DNA of 64,000 nt from Streptomyces noursei ATCC 11455 (GTDB lineage Bacteria; Actinomycetota; Actinomycetes; Streptomycetales; Streptomycetaceae): the NCBI RefSeq assembly GCF_001704275.1, contig NZ_CP011533.1, positions 7,316,001 through 7,380,000 of the forward strand. The letters are read 5' to 3'. A program made the position numbers and the translations under genes. This document shows positions 33,936 through 42,239 of this stretch, piece by piece. Under the pieces are notes generated by a model. That model saw nothing but the letters and a program-made list of their open reading frames with translations, had not been told where the DNA came from and ran no database searches. Numbering within the stretch: the first letter of the stretch is position 1; each line of letters starts with the position of its first letter.

Positions 33936-36086
33936 ATGCGTCGGGACGGGAACGTGGTCGGCGGCGAGGCGCAGCTCAACGGCCCCGTCATCCAGGCGGG
34001 AGAGGTCACCGGCGGCATCCATCTTCATGGCGCCGCACGACAGCCACCCCTTCCGGTCCCACGCCAACTCCCGCCCCTCACCGCCCATTTCATGGGACGC
34101 GACGACGACCTGGCGGCCCTGGACGATCTGCGCTCCCGGCACGATGGACACTCGGCACCGCTGATAGTGGTCAGCGGTCCTGCCGGCGTCGGGAAGACGG
34201 CGTTGGTGACACGGTGGCTGCGCGACACCAACGAGGCGTATCCGGACGGCCATCTTTACGCCGACCTGCGCGGGCATTCCCCCGAGGGGCCAGCCGAGCC
34301 CGGAGAGATTCTCGGCCAGTTCTTACGGGCCCTCGGAGTGGGCCCGGTCCCGGCTGGACTGGCCGAACAAGCCGCGCTCTGGCGCTCGGTCACCGCGAAC
34401 CTCCGGATCGGCATAGTGATCGACAACGTTCTGTCCGCGGCCCAGGTCCGGCCCATCCTGCCCGGCGGCAGAGGCGGCCTCACCGTCGTGACCAGCAGAA
34501 ACCGGCTGACCGGACTGGGCGTGGACGGCGCTCTGGTGTACCACCTGGGCGTCTTGGACCCGGCAGCGGCCGAGGAGCTCCTGTCGCGTGGAGTGGGTCG
34601 GGAACGGGTGCAGAACGAGGCCGCGGCGGCTCGCGAGGTGGTTCTGCTGTGCGCCGGCCTCCCCCTGGCCGTATGCCTGGCCGCCGCGCGTCTCGCAGCG
34701 CGGCCCAAGCAGCCGCTGCGCGCCCTGGTCGAGGCGCTCGCCGAGGATCGCGATCGCCTGGAGGAGCTGACGGTGGAGGGGGAAAAGGCGGTACGCAGCG
34801 GACTGGACGGCTCGTATGCGGTCCTGTCGGAGGGCGCCGCGCGGCTGTACCGGCGCTGGGGTCTGCTGCCGGTGCGGGTATTCGAGGTACGCAGCGCGGC
34901 GGCGGTCTGCGGGGTGCCCATGCGGGTGGCCGAGCGGCTGATCGACGCGCTGCTCGAGGCCAATCTGATCGAGGAGTCCGGACCTGACGCCTATCGCTTC
35001 CATGATCTGGTGCGGCTCCATGCGCGCGAGCGTGGTTTCCTGGATGAGACGGACGGCAGCCGCAGCGAGACCCTGCGCCGGGCGTGCGACTGGTACCTGG
35101 CGACCGCCACCGAGGCTCAACGGCTGCTGACGCCCATTCAGCTCACCCTGCGGCGGGACTTCGCCTTCTGTCCCGACGGTCTCCCGCTCCCGTTCGACGA
35201 CGAGATCGGGGCGCTGGAGTGGTTGGCCGCGCACCGGCTGGACCTGCTGGAAGCCGTCCGCACCGCGACCGGACAGGGCTGGTACGACACGGGTTGGCAG
35301 ATCGTCGACGCGATGTGGCCGCTGTTTCTGCGGCTGAGACACTACGGCCTGTGGATCGAGGCCCACGAACTGGGACTTGCCGCCGCGGAACGCGCCGGTG
35401 ACCAGGCCGCGGAGCGCCAGATGCTCAACTCCGGCGCCATCGGCTTCACCAGCGCGCATCGCATCGACGACGCCATCGACTGGTACCACCGGTCCCTGAT
35501 TGCCGCGCGCGAGGCCGGCGATGTGCGAGACGAAGGTCAGGCGCTGCACGGTCTGGGTACTTGTCATCGCGAGGCGGGCCGCACCGGGCAGGCCGTCTCG
35601 TACCTCGCCCAGGCCATCACGGCGTGGGAGAGCTGCGGCTATCAGCGCGGTGCCGCGCTGTCCCGGATCATTGTCGGTGAGATCGCCCTGGAGGACGACG
35701 ACATCGACCGCGCCGTCGGCTGCTTCTCCCAGGCGCACACCTTGCTGACCGAGGTACGGGACCCGTACGACGCGGCGCGGGCGCTGGCCTTCCTCGGATA
35801 CGCGCACACACTGGCCGCAACTCCGAGGAAGCGGGCCGCAGACGCCGGGGCCGATGCCTACGAGCGAGGCATCGGCGAACTCCGGGAGGCGCTGGCCGTA
35901 TTCGAGGCGTCGGGAGCGACTCACTGGCGGGCCAGGGCCTTGGAACTGCTCGGCCGGAGTGCCCAGCACCATGGCGATACGGATGCCGCCCGGGAGTTCT
36001 ACGAGCGTTCCCGGGCGGCTCACCTGCCGCACAGCCCTGATGAGGCGGAGCGGCTGGCGGGGCGGCTGGTCGAGCTGGGCGGGTGA
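33936..36086 (+). CDS. NB-ARC/TPR STAND protein with RHIM-like N-terminal motif
   Basis: A 716-residue NLR-like protein. Residues 5-32 form a short Gly-rich motif containing NGPVIQAGEVTGGIHLHG, whose I-Q-A-G core resembles the RHIM-type amyloid signalling motifs known at the N-termini of bacterial NLR-like proteins. A nucleotide-binding domain follows (Walker A GPAGVGKTAL at 81-90, Walker B GIVIDNV), then a winged-helix region and TPRs from about 490 to 700. There is no DNA-binding domain. A TTA codon lies at 34323-34325. The ATG at 33936 follows an AGGGGGG; upstream GTG codons in frame are possible starts. It is divergent from the AfsR-like gene. Its effector partner is not obvious in the window. 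Confidence 0.85.
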   Translation: MRRDGNVVGGEAQLNGPVIQAGEVTGGIHLHGAARQPPLPVPRQLPPLTAHFMGRDDDLAALDDLRSRHDGHSAPLIVVSGPAGVGKTALVTRWLRDTNEAYPDGHLYADLRGHSPEGPAEPGEILGQFLRALGVGPVPAGLAEQAALWRSVTANLRIGIVIDNVLSAAQVRPILPGGRGGLTVVTSRNRLTGLGVDGALVYHLGVLDPAAAEELLSRGVGRERVQNEAAAAREVVLLCAGLPLAVCLAAARLAARPKQPLRALVEALAEDRDRLEELTVEGEKAVRSGLDGSYAVLSEGAARLYRRWGLLPVRVFEVRSAAAVCGVPMRVAERLIDALLEANLIEESGPDAYRFHDLVRLHARERGFLDETDGSRSETLRRACDWYLATATEAQRLLTPIQLTLRRDFAFCPDGLPLPFDDEIGALEWLAAHRLDLLEAVRTATGQGWYDTGWQIVDAMWPLFLRLRHYGLWIEAHELGLAAAERAGDQAAERQMLNSGAIGFTSAHRIDDAIDWYHRSLIAAREAGDVRDEGQALHGLGTCHREAGRTGQAVSYLAQAITAWESCGYQRGAALSRIIVGEIALEDDDIDRAVGCFSQAHTLLTEVRDPYDAARALAFLGYAHTLAATPRKRAADAGADAYERGIGELREALAVFEASGATHWRARALELLGRSAQHHGDTDAAREFYERSRAAHLPHSPDEAERLAGRLVELGG

Positions 36087-36101
36087 ACCTGCTGCAGGCT
36101 C

Positions 36102-36740
36102 TCAAGCCGTGCACGTAGCGCGCGTGAGGACGACCATCGACGCCAGCTTGTCCCATGGTTGCCCCGCTGCCGCCCAGCCGTACAGGCAAGAGGGGAGCAG
36201 CGCTCGGTCCGCGGCCGTGGGCGGACTTCCGCACCAGGACGGCGCGGGCACCAGACACGGTCGCACCTGTCCCCGGCCGCCCCGGCGTTCCGCCACTGCC
36301 CAGCCCCCGTCATCCAGGGGCAGCGTGGCGAGTCGGCAGCCGACCCGGTCGGCGAGTACGTCCGCCACCCAGCGCAGGGCGTGGTCACGTGGGCGGGGGA
36401 CGCTGCCGTGCAGCAGGTCGGCGCATCCGAGCCAGCGTTCCTCGACACAGAGGTCGACGTCGACCGCGAAGTGGTCGTGCAGGCAGGGCAGTCGGCCCGC
36501 GTCGACGCGTTCATCGGCGGTCTCGGCCGTCCCGTCGCCCTGTGCATCGACGACGTACACGCCTTCCCTCGCGGCCTCCACCACATACGCGCCCCCCGGT
36601 GTGCCGAGGACCATCCGCAGCGTCGGCGCCCCGGTACCGGGCAGGGCCCACCGGCCGCCCGCCGCCATGGCCGGTTCGACGCTCACCAGCCGGCCGCCGC
36701 GCCGCACCCATCGGGGCGCATCGGACGTGGACGCAGTCAT
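36102..36740 (-). CDS. Conserved-type hypothetical protein coupled to the GT-B-like gene
   Basis: A 212-residue protein without signal peptide or membrane segments. It has no motif I recognise. It opens with short beta-rich segments (GGRWALP, GGAYVVEAAREGVYVVDAQ) and a His/Asp/Cys-bearing centre (LPCLHDHFAVDVDLCVEERWLGCADLLHG). Codon use is typical of the genome. Its start overlaps the stop of the gene upstream (ATGA), so the two are translated together, and it converges on the STAND gene with only 15 bp between stops. The tight coupling implies a shared process; nothing more can be said from sequence. Confidence 0.6.
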   Translation of the reverse strand: MTASTSDAPRWVRRGGRLVSVEPAMAAGGRWALPGTGAPTLRMVLGTPGGAYVVEAAREGVYVVDAQGDGTAETADERVDAGRLPCLHDHFAVDVDLCVEERWLGCADLLHGSVPRPRDHALRWVADVLADRVGCRLATLPLDDGGWAVAERRGGRGQVRPCLVPAPSWCGSPPTAADRALLPSCLYGWAAAGQPWDKLASMVVLTRATCTA

Positions 36741-38008
36741 GCCGGGACCTCCGACTCTCCCGCGTGCCAGGCGTCCTCGTCATCCCTCGCCACCCAGGTC
36801 TCCAGCGCCGGCGGAAGCGGCAGGCGCCGGGTGAGGGCCGGGAACGCGGGCTGGCCGAGGCCCAGGACGCGGTACATCAGCCGCCGCATGTTCCGGTTGA
36901 ACCGGCCGGGTTCGGAGGTGATACGCGCAGCGATGGCGGCGTAGTCCTGCCGTCGGTATTCGGCCGCCGCGTAGTCCAGTTGCTCCAGCAGCCCGTGGGC
37001 GGGCGACAGTGTCGGTGCCGTGAGGGCGAGCGCGGCGGCCGGCGAGGCAGGGTTGATCTCCCGTTCCGGTGACGCCGCCAGCAGGATCGGCGCGTGGGTG
37101 AGCGTGCCGTAGAGGGTGACCGAGCCGTGGTCCCCGATGATGCCGTCGGCCGCGATCAGGACCGTACGCCAGTCCGCCTCGGGCGGCACCACCGCGATGC
37201 CCCGCGTCCGGCATTGCGCCAGCCAGGCGCGTACCTGCCAGGCCCCGTGCCCGGACCACACGTTGGGGTGGACGAGGACGGCCACCCGTACGGAGTCGTC
37301 GTTGAGCTCGCTCAGGAGCCGGGGCAACAGCGTCTCGAACGAGCCGAAGGACGAATGCGGACCCCAGGTGGAGACCACGCCGATCAGCCGCTCCCGGGCG
37401 CCGATGCCGAGCGCCCTGCGGTAGGCGTCGCGCTGTGGCAGGCTGATCGCCATCCGGTCATGCGCCGGGTCACCTGCCACGACCGCCACGGGAAGGGCCG
37501 CCGGGCAGTGACGTGCCAGTTCGCCCGCATCGTCCTCGTGGGGCAGTACGACGGCGGCCGGCAGCGGCCTGCCGTCCGGGACGATGTCCCGCCGGGACAG
37601 TCCCGCCACCCACTGCTTGCCCGAAGGTCCCACCTTCTTGAGGTAGTTGGCGCCATGAGGCAGTGTGATGAGCGGGCCCCGGATCTCCTCCACGCCGCGC
37701 GGACCGGCGGCCAGTACGAGGTCGAACTCCATCCGCACCGCTTCCTGCCAGGTGAGCTGCACACTGCCCAGCCGGCGGAGCAACTGCGCCACCCCGTCGC
37801 TGAACTCATGCGGCGGCGCGGTGAACATCACCTGGACGCGGAAGTCCGACTCCAGCAGCGAGAACACCTCCCGCAGCCGCTTCCCGTAGGTCACGGTGTG
37901 CACGATGACCAGGACGCGTTTGCGGCCGACCAGCGTCAGCCACTCTCGCTTGTGCTCGGGTTTCTGGCTCTCCCGTCCCAGTCCGTAGGACGTGGTGATT
38001 GCCGACAT
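36737..38008 (-). CDS. GT-B-fold-like protein (CDP-glycerophosphotransferase/2-epimerase type), function unknown
   Basis: A 423-residue protein. The N-terminal half begins with a Rossmann-like strand (RVLVIVHTVTYGKRLREVFSLLESDFRV) and has a PHGANYLKKVGP segment; the C-terminal half contains GVVSTWGPHSSFG, VLVHPNVWSGHG and DGIIGDHGSVTLYGTLTHAPILL, spaced like the two nucleotide-sugar-binding lobes of GT-B glycosyltransferases or glycerophosphotransferases. Relatives in Streptomyces have sometimes been labelled translation initiation factor 2, which the sequence does not support. The ATG at 38008 follows GGGGGA; a TTG 12 bp upstream is an alternative. It is coupled to the unknown downstream gene by ATGA. 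No acceptor or nucleotide can be inferred. Confidence 0.7.
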   Translation of the reverse strand: MSAITTSYGLGRESQKPEHKREWLTLVGRKRVLVIVHTVTYGKRLREVFSLLESDFRVQVMFTAPPHEFSDGVAQLLRRLGSVQLTWQEAVRMEFDLVLAAGPRGVEEIRGPLITLPHGANYLKKVGPSGKQWVAGLSRRDIVPDGRPLPAAVVLPHEDDAGELARHCPAALPVAVVAGDPAHDRMAISLPQRDAYRRALGIGARERLIGVVSTWGPHSSFGSFETLLPRLLSELNDDSVRVAVLVHPNVWSGHGAWQVRAWLAQCRTRGIAVVPPEADWRTVLIAADGIIGDHGSVTLYGTLTHAPILLAASPEREINPASPAAALALTAPTLSPAHGLLEQLDYAAAEYRRQDYAAIAARITSEPGRFNRNMRRLMYRVLGLGQPAFPALTRRLPLPPALETWVARDDEDAWHAGESEVPA

Positions 38009-38269
38009 GACATCCCCCAATGTCTGCTGTCCGCCGCCGTCGTGACGGCTTCCTCCCGTTGCCCCCTGCCGATCCGCCGGGGGTATGGAGGAGGTGCCCG
38101 GGTGGGTGTGCGAAAGGCTTGCTGGGTGGTTGCAGAAAACTTGCGGCGTGGGCGACGCCGACAGGCCCTGGAGAGTTTTCGCAGGTCAGGGCGTGTTTTT
38201 GGCGAAGGGGGTCAGCCGGCGGGGCGGTTCGAACGGATCGGAGTGCACGCCGCGTTTCCGTGTCACTGA

Positions 38270-38488
38270 CGTGAGTACCCACCAGGCACGGTCGTCGCCG
38301 ACCGGGGCTTCGGCACCGCGGCCAACGACCGGTCTCCGGCCGAACTCGGTGTCCGGCGGATCGCTCTCCAACGTGCTGGAAGGCCCGGCAAGGCACGGCG
38401 TGATGACGAACGAAGTCGCCCGTTCCGGCGCAGCCACTCGGCCGCCGCAACGCCAAGTGGCGCTGCTCCAGAAGTGAACTCCCCCTGA
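38270..38488 (+). pseudogene. C-terminal remnant of an IS transposase
   Basis: Read on the plus strand from 38270, the frame encodes PPGTVVADRGFGTAANDRS (about 38279-38335) followed by AELGVRRIALQRAG and ERSRPFRR, the end of a DDE transposase of the ISNCY/IS5-like type in which the DRGF Asp is part of the catalytic triad. The expected continuation (RxGIEARISHLKR...) is missing after about 38430, where the sequence becomes unrelated and reaches a stop at 38486. Nothing upstream is homologous, and a stop lies directly before the fragment. The remaining 260 bp of the gap (38009-38269) hold no recognisable gene. It marks an old insertion at the edge of the accessory region. Confidence 0.7.
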
Positions 38489-38505
38489 AGCAACGCCACT
38501 TGGCG
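38451..38505. terminator. 12-bp inverted repeat downstream of the hydroxybutyryl-CoA dehydrogenase gene
   Basis: CGCCAAGTGGCG (38451-38462) and CGCCACTTGGCG (38494-38505) are perfect complements flanking 31 nt, 15 bp beyond the dehydrogenase stop. Most likely a terminator for that gene; an IS-end origin is possible given the adjacent transposase remnant. Confidence 0.45.
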
Positions 38506-38519
38506 GCACCGGCGTGCGT

Positions 38520-39389
38520 CTAGTACGAGTAGAACCCCGACCCGCTCTTGCGTCCGAGGCGTCCCGCGTCCACCATCCTCTGCAGGAGCGGGGGAGCGGC
38601 GTAGAGCGGTTCCTTGTACTCCTCGTACATGGAGGCGGCGACCGAGGCCACGGTGTCCAGGCCGATCAGGTCGGAGAGCCTGAGCGGGCCCATCGGGTGG
38701 GCGCAGCCCATCTCCATGCCGTGGTCGATGTCCTCGCGGCTGGCCATGCCGGACTCGAACATCCGGATCGCGGAGAGCAGGTACGGGATGAGCAGCGCGT
38801 TCACCACGAAGCCGGAGCGGTCCTGGGCGCGGATGGCGTGCTTGCCGAGGACGTCCTGGACCAGCGACTCGGCGCGCTTGAGGGTCTCCTCGCCGGTGGT
38901 CAGGGCGGGGATCAGCTCGACGAGCTTCTGCACCGGTGCGGGGTTGAAGAAGTGGATGCCGATGACCTGGTCGGGCCGCGAGGTCGCCACCGCCAGCTTC
39001 ACCAGCGGGATGGACGAGGTGTTGGAGGCCAGGATCGCGTCCGAGCGGACCACCACCTGGTCGAGCACCTGGAAGATCTCCGTCTTGACCTGCTCGTTCT
39101 CCACCACGGCCTCGATGACGAGGTCGCGGTCGGCGAACTCGCCGAGGTCGGTGGTGAAGCTGAGCCGGCCGAGCGTCGCATCGCGCTCGGCCACGGTGAT
39201 CTTGCCGCGTTCGGCGGCTTTGCCGAGGGAGTTGGTCAGGCGGGTACGCCCCAGCTCCAATGCCTCGCCGGTGGTCTCCGCGACCTTGACGTCCAGCCCG
39301 GCGCGGGCGCACACCTCGGCGATGCCAGCGCCCATCTGGCCGCAGCCGACCACTCCGACGCGTGCAATGTCGGCGAATGAGTCCGTCAC
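38520..39389 (-). CDS. 3-hydroxybutyryl-CoA dehydrogenase
   Basis: A 289-residue short 3-hydroxyacyl-CoA dehydrogenase. The NAD-binding GVVGCGQMGAGIAEVCARAG starts near residue 10, IGIHFFNPAPVQKLVELI carries the catalytic His of the HFFNP motif, and the C-terminal domain (SGFVVNALLIPYLLSAIRM, GCAHPMGPLRLSDLIGLD) completes the dimer type. It interconverts acetoacetyl-CoA and 3-hydroxybutyryl-CoA in butyrate/PHB or extender-unit metabolism. The GTG at 39389 opens directly before the Rossmann domain; further upstream codons are not conserved. Monocistronic. Confidence 0.93.
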   Translation of the reverse strand: MTDSFADIARVGVVGCGQMGAGIAEVCARAGLDVKVAETTGEALELGRTRLTNSLGKAAERGKITVAERDATLGRLSFTTDLGEFADRDLVIEAVVENEQVKTEIFQVLDQVVVRSDAILASNTSSIPLVKLAVATSRPDQVIGIHFFNPAPVQKLVELIPALTTGEETLKRAESLVQDVLGKHAIRAQDRSGFVVNALLIPYLLSAIRMFESGMASREDIDHGMEMGCAHPMGPLRLSDLIGLDTVASVAASMYEEYKEPLYAAPPLLQRMVDAGRLGRKSGSGFYSY

Positions 39390-39548
39390 CTCGTGCCTTT
39401 CGCTGATCTTCAGGACCGGCGGTACGCCGTAAGGGTCCGGCGCCCGCCTCGCCCCCGACGTTACTCCGCGAGGTGCTGGGAGGACGGCGCCGGGGCGGGC
39501 ATTCTGGGCCTGCCATATCGGACGAAGCGGACAAGATGGGGGCTTTTC

Positions 39549-40778
39549 ATGCGAGGGATCACACGCCGCGGGTTCGGCGCCGCGACACTGGGCGCGGCCT
39601 CCTGGCTGCTGGGCGCGGGCGCCGGGGCCGCACCGGCCGCCGAGCGCGCCCCGGTCGCGCGGGAACTGCGCGGGATGTGGCTGGCGACGGTCGCCAACCT
39701 GGACTGGCCGACCCGCCCCGGCCTGGACCGCGCCACCCAGCAGCGGCAACTGGCCATGCTGCTGGACACGGCGGTCGAGCGGCGGCTGAACGCGGTGTTC
39801 TTCCAGGTGCGACCGACGGCGGACGCGCTGTGGCCGTCGCGGTACGAGCCCTGGGCGCAGTACCTGACCGGGGTCCAGGGCCGCGACCCGGGCTGGGACC
39901 CGTTGGGGTTCGCGGTCCGCGAGGCGCACCGGCGCAACCTGGAGCTGCACGCCTGGTTCAACCCGTACCGGGTGGCCAACCACACCGACCTCGGCCGGCT
40001 GAGCCCCGACCACCCCGCCCGCCGGCACCCGGGCTGGATCGTCCCCTACGGCGGCAAGCTCTACTACAACCCCGGGCTGCCCGAGGTCCGCCGCTTCGTC
40101 CAGGACGCGATGCTGGACGCGGTGCGCCGCTATCCCGTCGACGGGGTGCACTTCGACGACTACTTCTACCCGTACCCGGTCGCCGGCCAGGCGTTCCGCG
40201 ACGACGCGGCCTACGAGGCGTACGGCGCGGACTTCGCCTCCCGCGCCGACTGGCGGCGGGACAACATCGACCTGCTGATCCGTGAGATGGGGCAGCGGAT
40301 GGTGGCGATCGACCGGCAGGTGCGCCTCGGTGTCAGCCCGTTCGCGGTCTGGCGCAACGCCGCGACCGACCCGCGCGGCTCCCGGACCGAGGCCGGGGTG
40401 CAGACCTACGACGACCTCTACGCCGACACCCGGCGCTGGGTGCGGGAGGGCTGGATCGACTACATCGTGCCGCAGGTGTACTGGCCGCTGGGCTTCGCCG
40501 TGGCCGACTACGCGGAGCTGGTGCCGTGGTGGGCCCGGACCGTGGCGGGCACCCAGGTGGAGCTCTACATCGGCGAGGCCCTCTACAAGGCGGACCGGGC
40601 CGCGCAAGCGGAAGCCTGGCGGGACCCGGCCGAACTCTCCCGCCATGTCTCCTTCGCCCGCCGCTACCCGCAGGTCCGCGGGCACGTCTACTTCTCGGCC
40701 AAGGACGTGGTGCGGGACCCGCTGGGCGCGCTGGCCCGGGTCGTCGAGGACCACTACGGGGGTCCGGCCCGGCGGTGA
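39549..40778 (+). CDS. Tat-exported glycoside hydrolase-like protein (GHL10/DUF187 family)
   Basis: A 409-residue protein with a twin-arginine signal (ITRRGFGAATLGAASWLLGAGAGAA; cleavage after about residue 30). The mature part is a (beta/alpha)8 barrel of the YngK-like GHL10 family: RELRGMWLATVANLDWP at the start, AVFFQVRPTADALWPS, LELHAWFNPYRV, GVHFDDYFYPYP (candidate acid residues) and IDYIVPQVYWPLGF. Family members are predicted lipoprotein or wall-associated glycosidases with few characterised substrates. The ATG at 39549 is required for the Tat motif. It stands alone and ends at a strong hairpin. Confidence 0.9.
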   Translation: MRGITRRGFGAATLGAASWLLGAGAGAAPAAERAPVARELRGMWLATVANLDWPTRPGLDRATQQRQLAMLLDTAVERRLNAVFFQVRPTADALWPSRYEPWAQYLTGVQGRDPGWDPLGFAVREAHRRNLELHAWFNPYRVANHTDLGRLSPDHPARRHPGWIVPYGGKLYYNPGLPEVRRFVQDAMLDAVRRYPVDGVHFDDYFYPYPVAGQAFRDDAAYEAYGADFASRADWRRDNIDLLIREMGQRMVAIDRQVRLGVSPFAVWRNAATDPRGSRTEAGVQTYDDLYADTRRWVREGWIDYIVPQVYWPLGFAVADYAELVPWWARTVAGTQVELYIGEALYKADRAAQAEAWRDPAELSRHVSFARRYPQVRGHVYFSAKDVVRDPLGALARVVEDHYGGPARR

Positions 40779-40808
40779 CCGCGGCTGCCGCCGGGCGGGG
40801 GCACGGAC

Positions 40809-40839
40809 GCGGCGGTGGCGGGCCGCCCGCCACCGCCGC
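40809..40839. terminator. Bidirectional hairpin between GHL10 and DUF1918 genes
   Basis: A perfect 14-bp stem (GCGGCGGTGGCGGG and its complement) with a 3-nt loop between convergent genes. Confidence 0.82.
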
Positions 40840-40847
40840 GAGGTCCG

Positions 40848-41057
40848 TCAGTGGATGGTGTGGGGTTCGGTCGACTTGGGGTGCTGGACGACGCAGTCCG
40901 GGCCGGGCCACATGATCGTTTCGTGGCCGTCCTCGGCGCGGATGCGGAAGGGCGGTTCGCCATTGGGCCCCAGCACTTCCACGATCTCGACCACATGGTC
41001 GCCATGACCGACGGTTCTGCCGTGCACCAGCAGCCGGTCGCCCTTGCTCGCGTGCAT
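40848..41057 (-). CDS. DUF1918 family protein
   Basis: A 69-residue protein wholly made of the DUF1918 fold: MHASKGDRLLVHGRTVGHGD, then GEIVEVLGPNGEPP-like and DGHETIMWPGPDC segments, a small SH3-like barrel. The ATG follows GGGAGGAG. Very common in actinobacteria and of unknown role. It stands alone, converging with the GHL10 gene, with about 205 bp of gene-free sequence beyond its start. Confidence 0.88.
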   Translation of the reverse strand: MHASKGDRLLVHGRTVGHGDHVVEIVEVLGPNGEPPFRIRAEDGHETIMWPGPDCVVQHPKSTEPHTIH

Positions 41058-41262
41058 CTGGGCTCCTCCCGCCTCGGGTGGCCGCCGACCGGGGCGGCCG
41101 ACGCGCACGACGGCCGGGCGGTGGAACGGCCAAACGGATTGCGGGCCCGGGAACGGCCCGGACGGCACGACTGCCGTCGCCGCCAGTTTATGTCCGCACG
41201 CCCGGGGCGCACCCGGTGGAGCGGGCCCGCGCCCCGGCCCGCGGCCCCGCCGCCCGGGCCCG

Positions 41263-42228
41263 TCAGGTGCGCGCCCGCTGGGTGACCACGATGCACGCCA
41301 GGACCGCCAGCGCGGTCAGCGGGGCGGCCGGCGGCAGCTGCTCGCCGAGCAGCACCACCGACCACACCAGGGTCAGCAGCGGCTGGGCGAGCTGGAGCTG
41401 GCTGGCCCGGGAGACGCCGATGGCGGCCATCCCGCGGTACCAGACCACCATCCCCAGGAACGTCGAGCCGACCGCCAGCCACAGCAGCCCGGCCACCGCG
41501 CGGCCCGTCGGATGCGGCGGCTCGGCGCACAGCGCCCACACCGCGCCCGGCCCGGTCACCGGCAGCGCCAGCACCAGGGCCCAGCCGATCACCTGCCACC
41601 CCGGCATGTGGCGGGCCAGCCGGCCGCCCTCGGCGTAGCCCGCCGCGCACACCAGCAGCGCCGCGAAGAGACACAGGTCGCCGGTGGTCGGCGCGCCGCC
41701 GCTCTGCCGCAGCGCGAAGGCGATCACGGCGGCGGCGCCGACCGACGCGGCGATCCAGAACGTACGCGAGGGCCGGGCCCCGGTGCGCGCCACCGAGCAG
41801 GCGGCGGTGGCCAGCGGCAGCAGGCCGATCACCACGGCGGCGTGCGAGGTGGTGGAGGTCTTCAGCGCGAGGGTGGTCAGCAGCGGGAAGCCCAGCACCA
41901 CCCCGCCGGCGACCACCGCGATGCCGGCCCAGTGGCGGCGTTCGGGCACCCGGGCCCGGCAGACCGCCAGGCACGTCCCGGCCAGGGCGGCGGCCAGCAC
42001 GCTGCGCAGCATCACCACCGTCCAGGCGCCCATGCCCGTCAGCGCCCAGGCGGTCGCCGGGAAGGTCAGCGAGAAGGTGGCGACCCCGAGGGCGGCGAGC
42101 AGGGCGCCGGAGCCGGACGCGCGGGCCGGGGGCGCCGGGCGCGGCGCGGCGGGGCCGGCGGCCGGGGTGGGGTCCGGGGCGGTGACCGCTATCGGCGTGG
42201 CGGTAGTAGCGCTATCGTTACCTCTCAT
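41263..42228 (-). CDS. EamA/DMT-family transporter
   Basis: A 321-residue ten-helix member of the drug/metabolite transporter superfamily with two EamA repeats (about residues 45-170 and 185-315). The Pro/Ala-rich 40-residue N-terminus is atypical and may signal a start further downstream, but no better start codon was found. The ATG at 42228 overlaps, on the opposite strand, the start of a MocR-type regulator, a pairing common for exporters of amino acids or vitamin-like compounds. A TACGCT element on the minus strand a few bases before the start could give a leaderless mRNA. Substrate unknown. Confidence 0.85.
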   Translation of the reverse strand: MRGNDSATTATPIAVTAPDPTPAAGPAAPRPAPPARASGSGALLAALGVATFSLTFPATAWALTGMGAWTVVMLRSVLAAALAGTCLAVCRARVPERRHWAGIAVVAGGVVLGFPLLTTLALKTSTTSHAAVVIGLLPLATAACSVARTGARPSRTFWIAASVGAAAVIAFALRQSGGAPTTGDLCLFAALLVCAAGYAEGGRLARHMPGWQVIGWALVLALPVTGPGAVWALCAEPPHPTGRAVAGLLWLAVGSTFLGMVVWYRGMAAIGVSRASQLQLAQPLLTLVWSVVLLGEQLPPAAPLTALAVLACIVVTQRART

Positions 42229-42239
42229 GCATGAGCGTA
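42213..42239. promoter_or_regulatory. Overlapping divergent start region with palindrome
   Basis: The opposite-strand start codons of the EamA and MocR genes share CATG at 42226-42229. A 12-bp palindrome CTCATGCATGAG (42224-42235) spans both. TATCGT at 42213-42218 on the plus strand and TACGCT on the minus strand (42239-42234) lie at -10 distance for leaderless transcription in each direction. A single bound regulator would block both genes. Confidence 0.45.

Noticed and set aside
38451..38505. The 12-bp inverted repeat as an IS terminal repeat
   Set aside because: Its arms are only 31 bp apart and positioned just beyond a gene stop, as for a terminator. IS ends would lie at opposite edges of an element.
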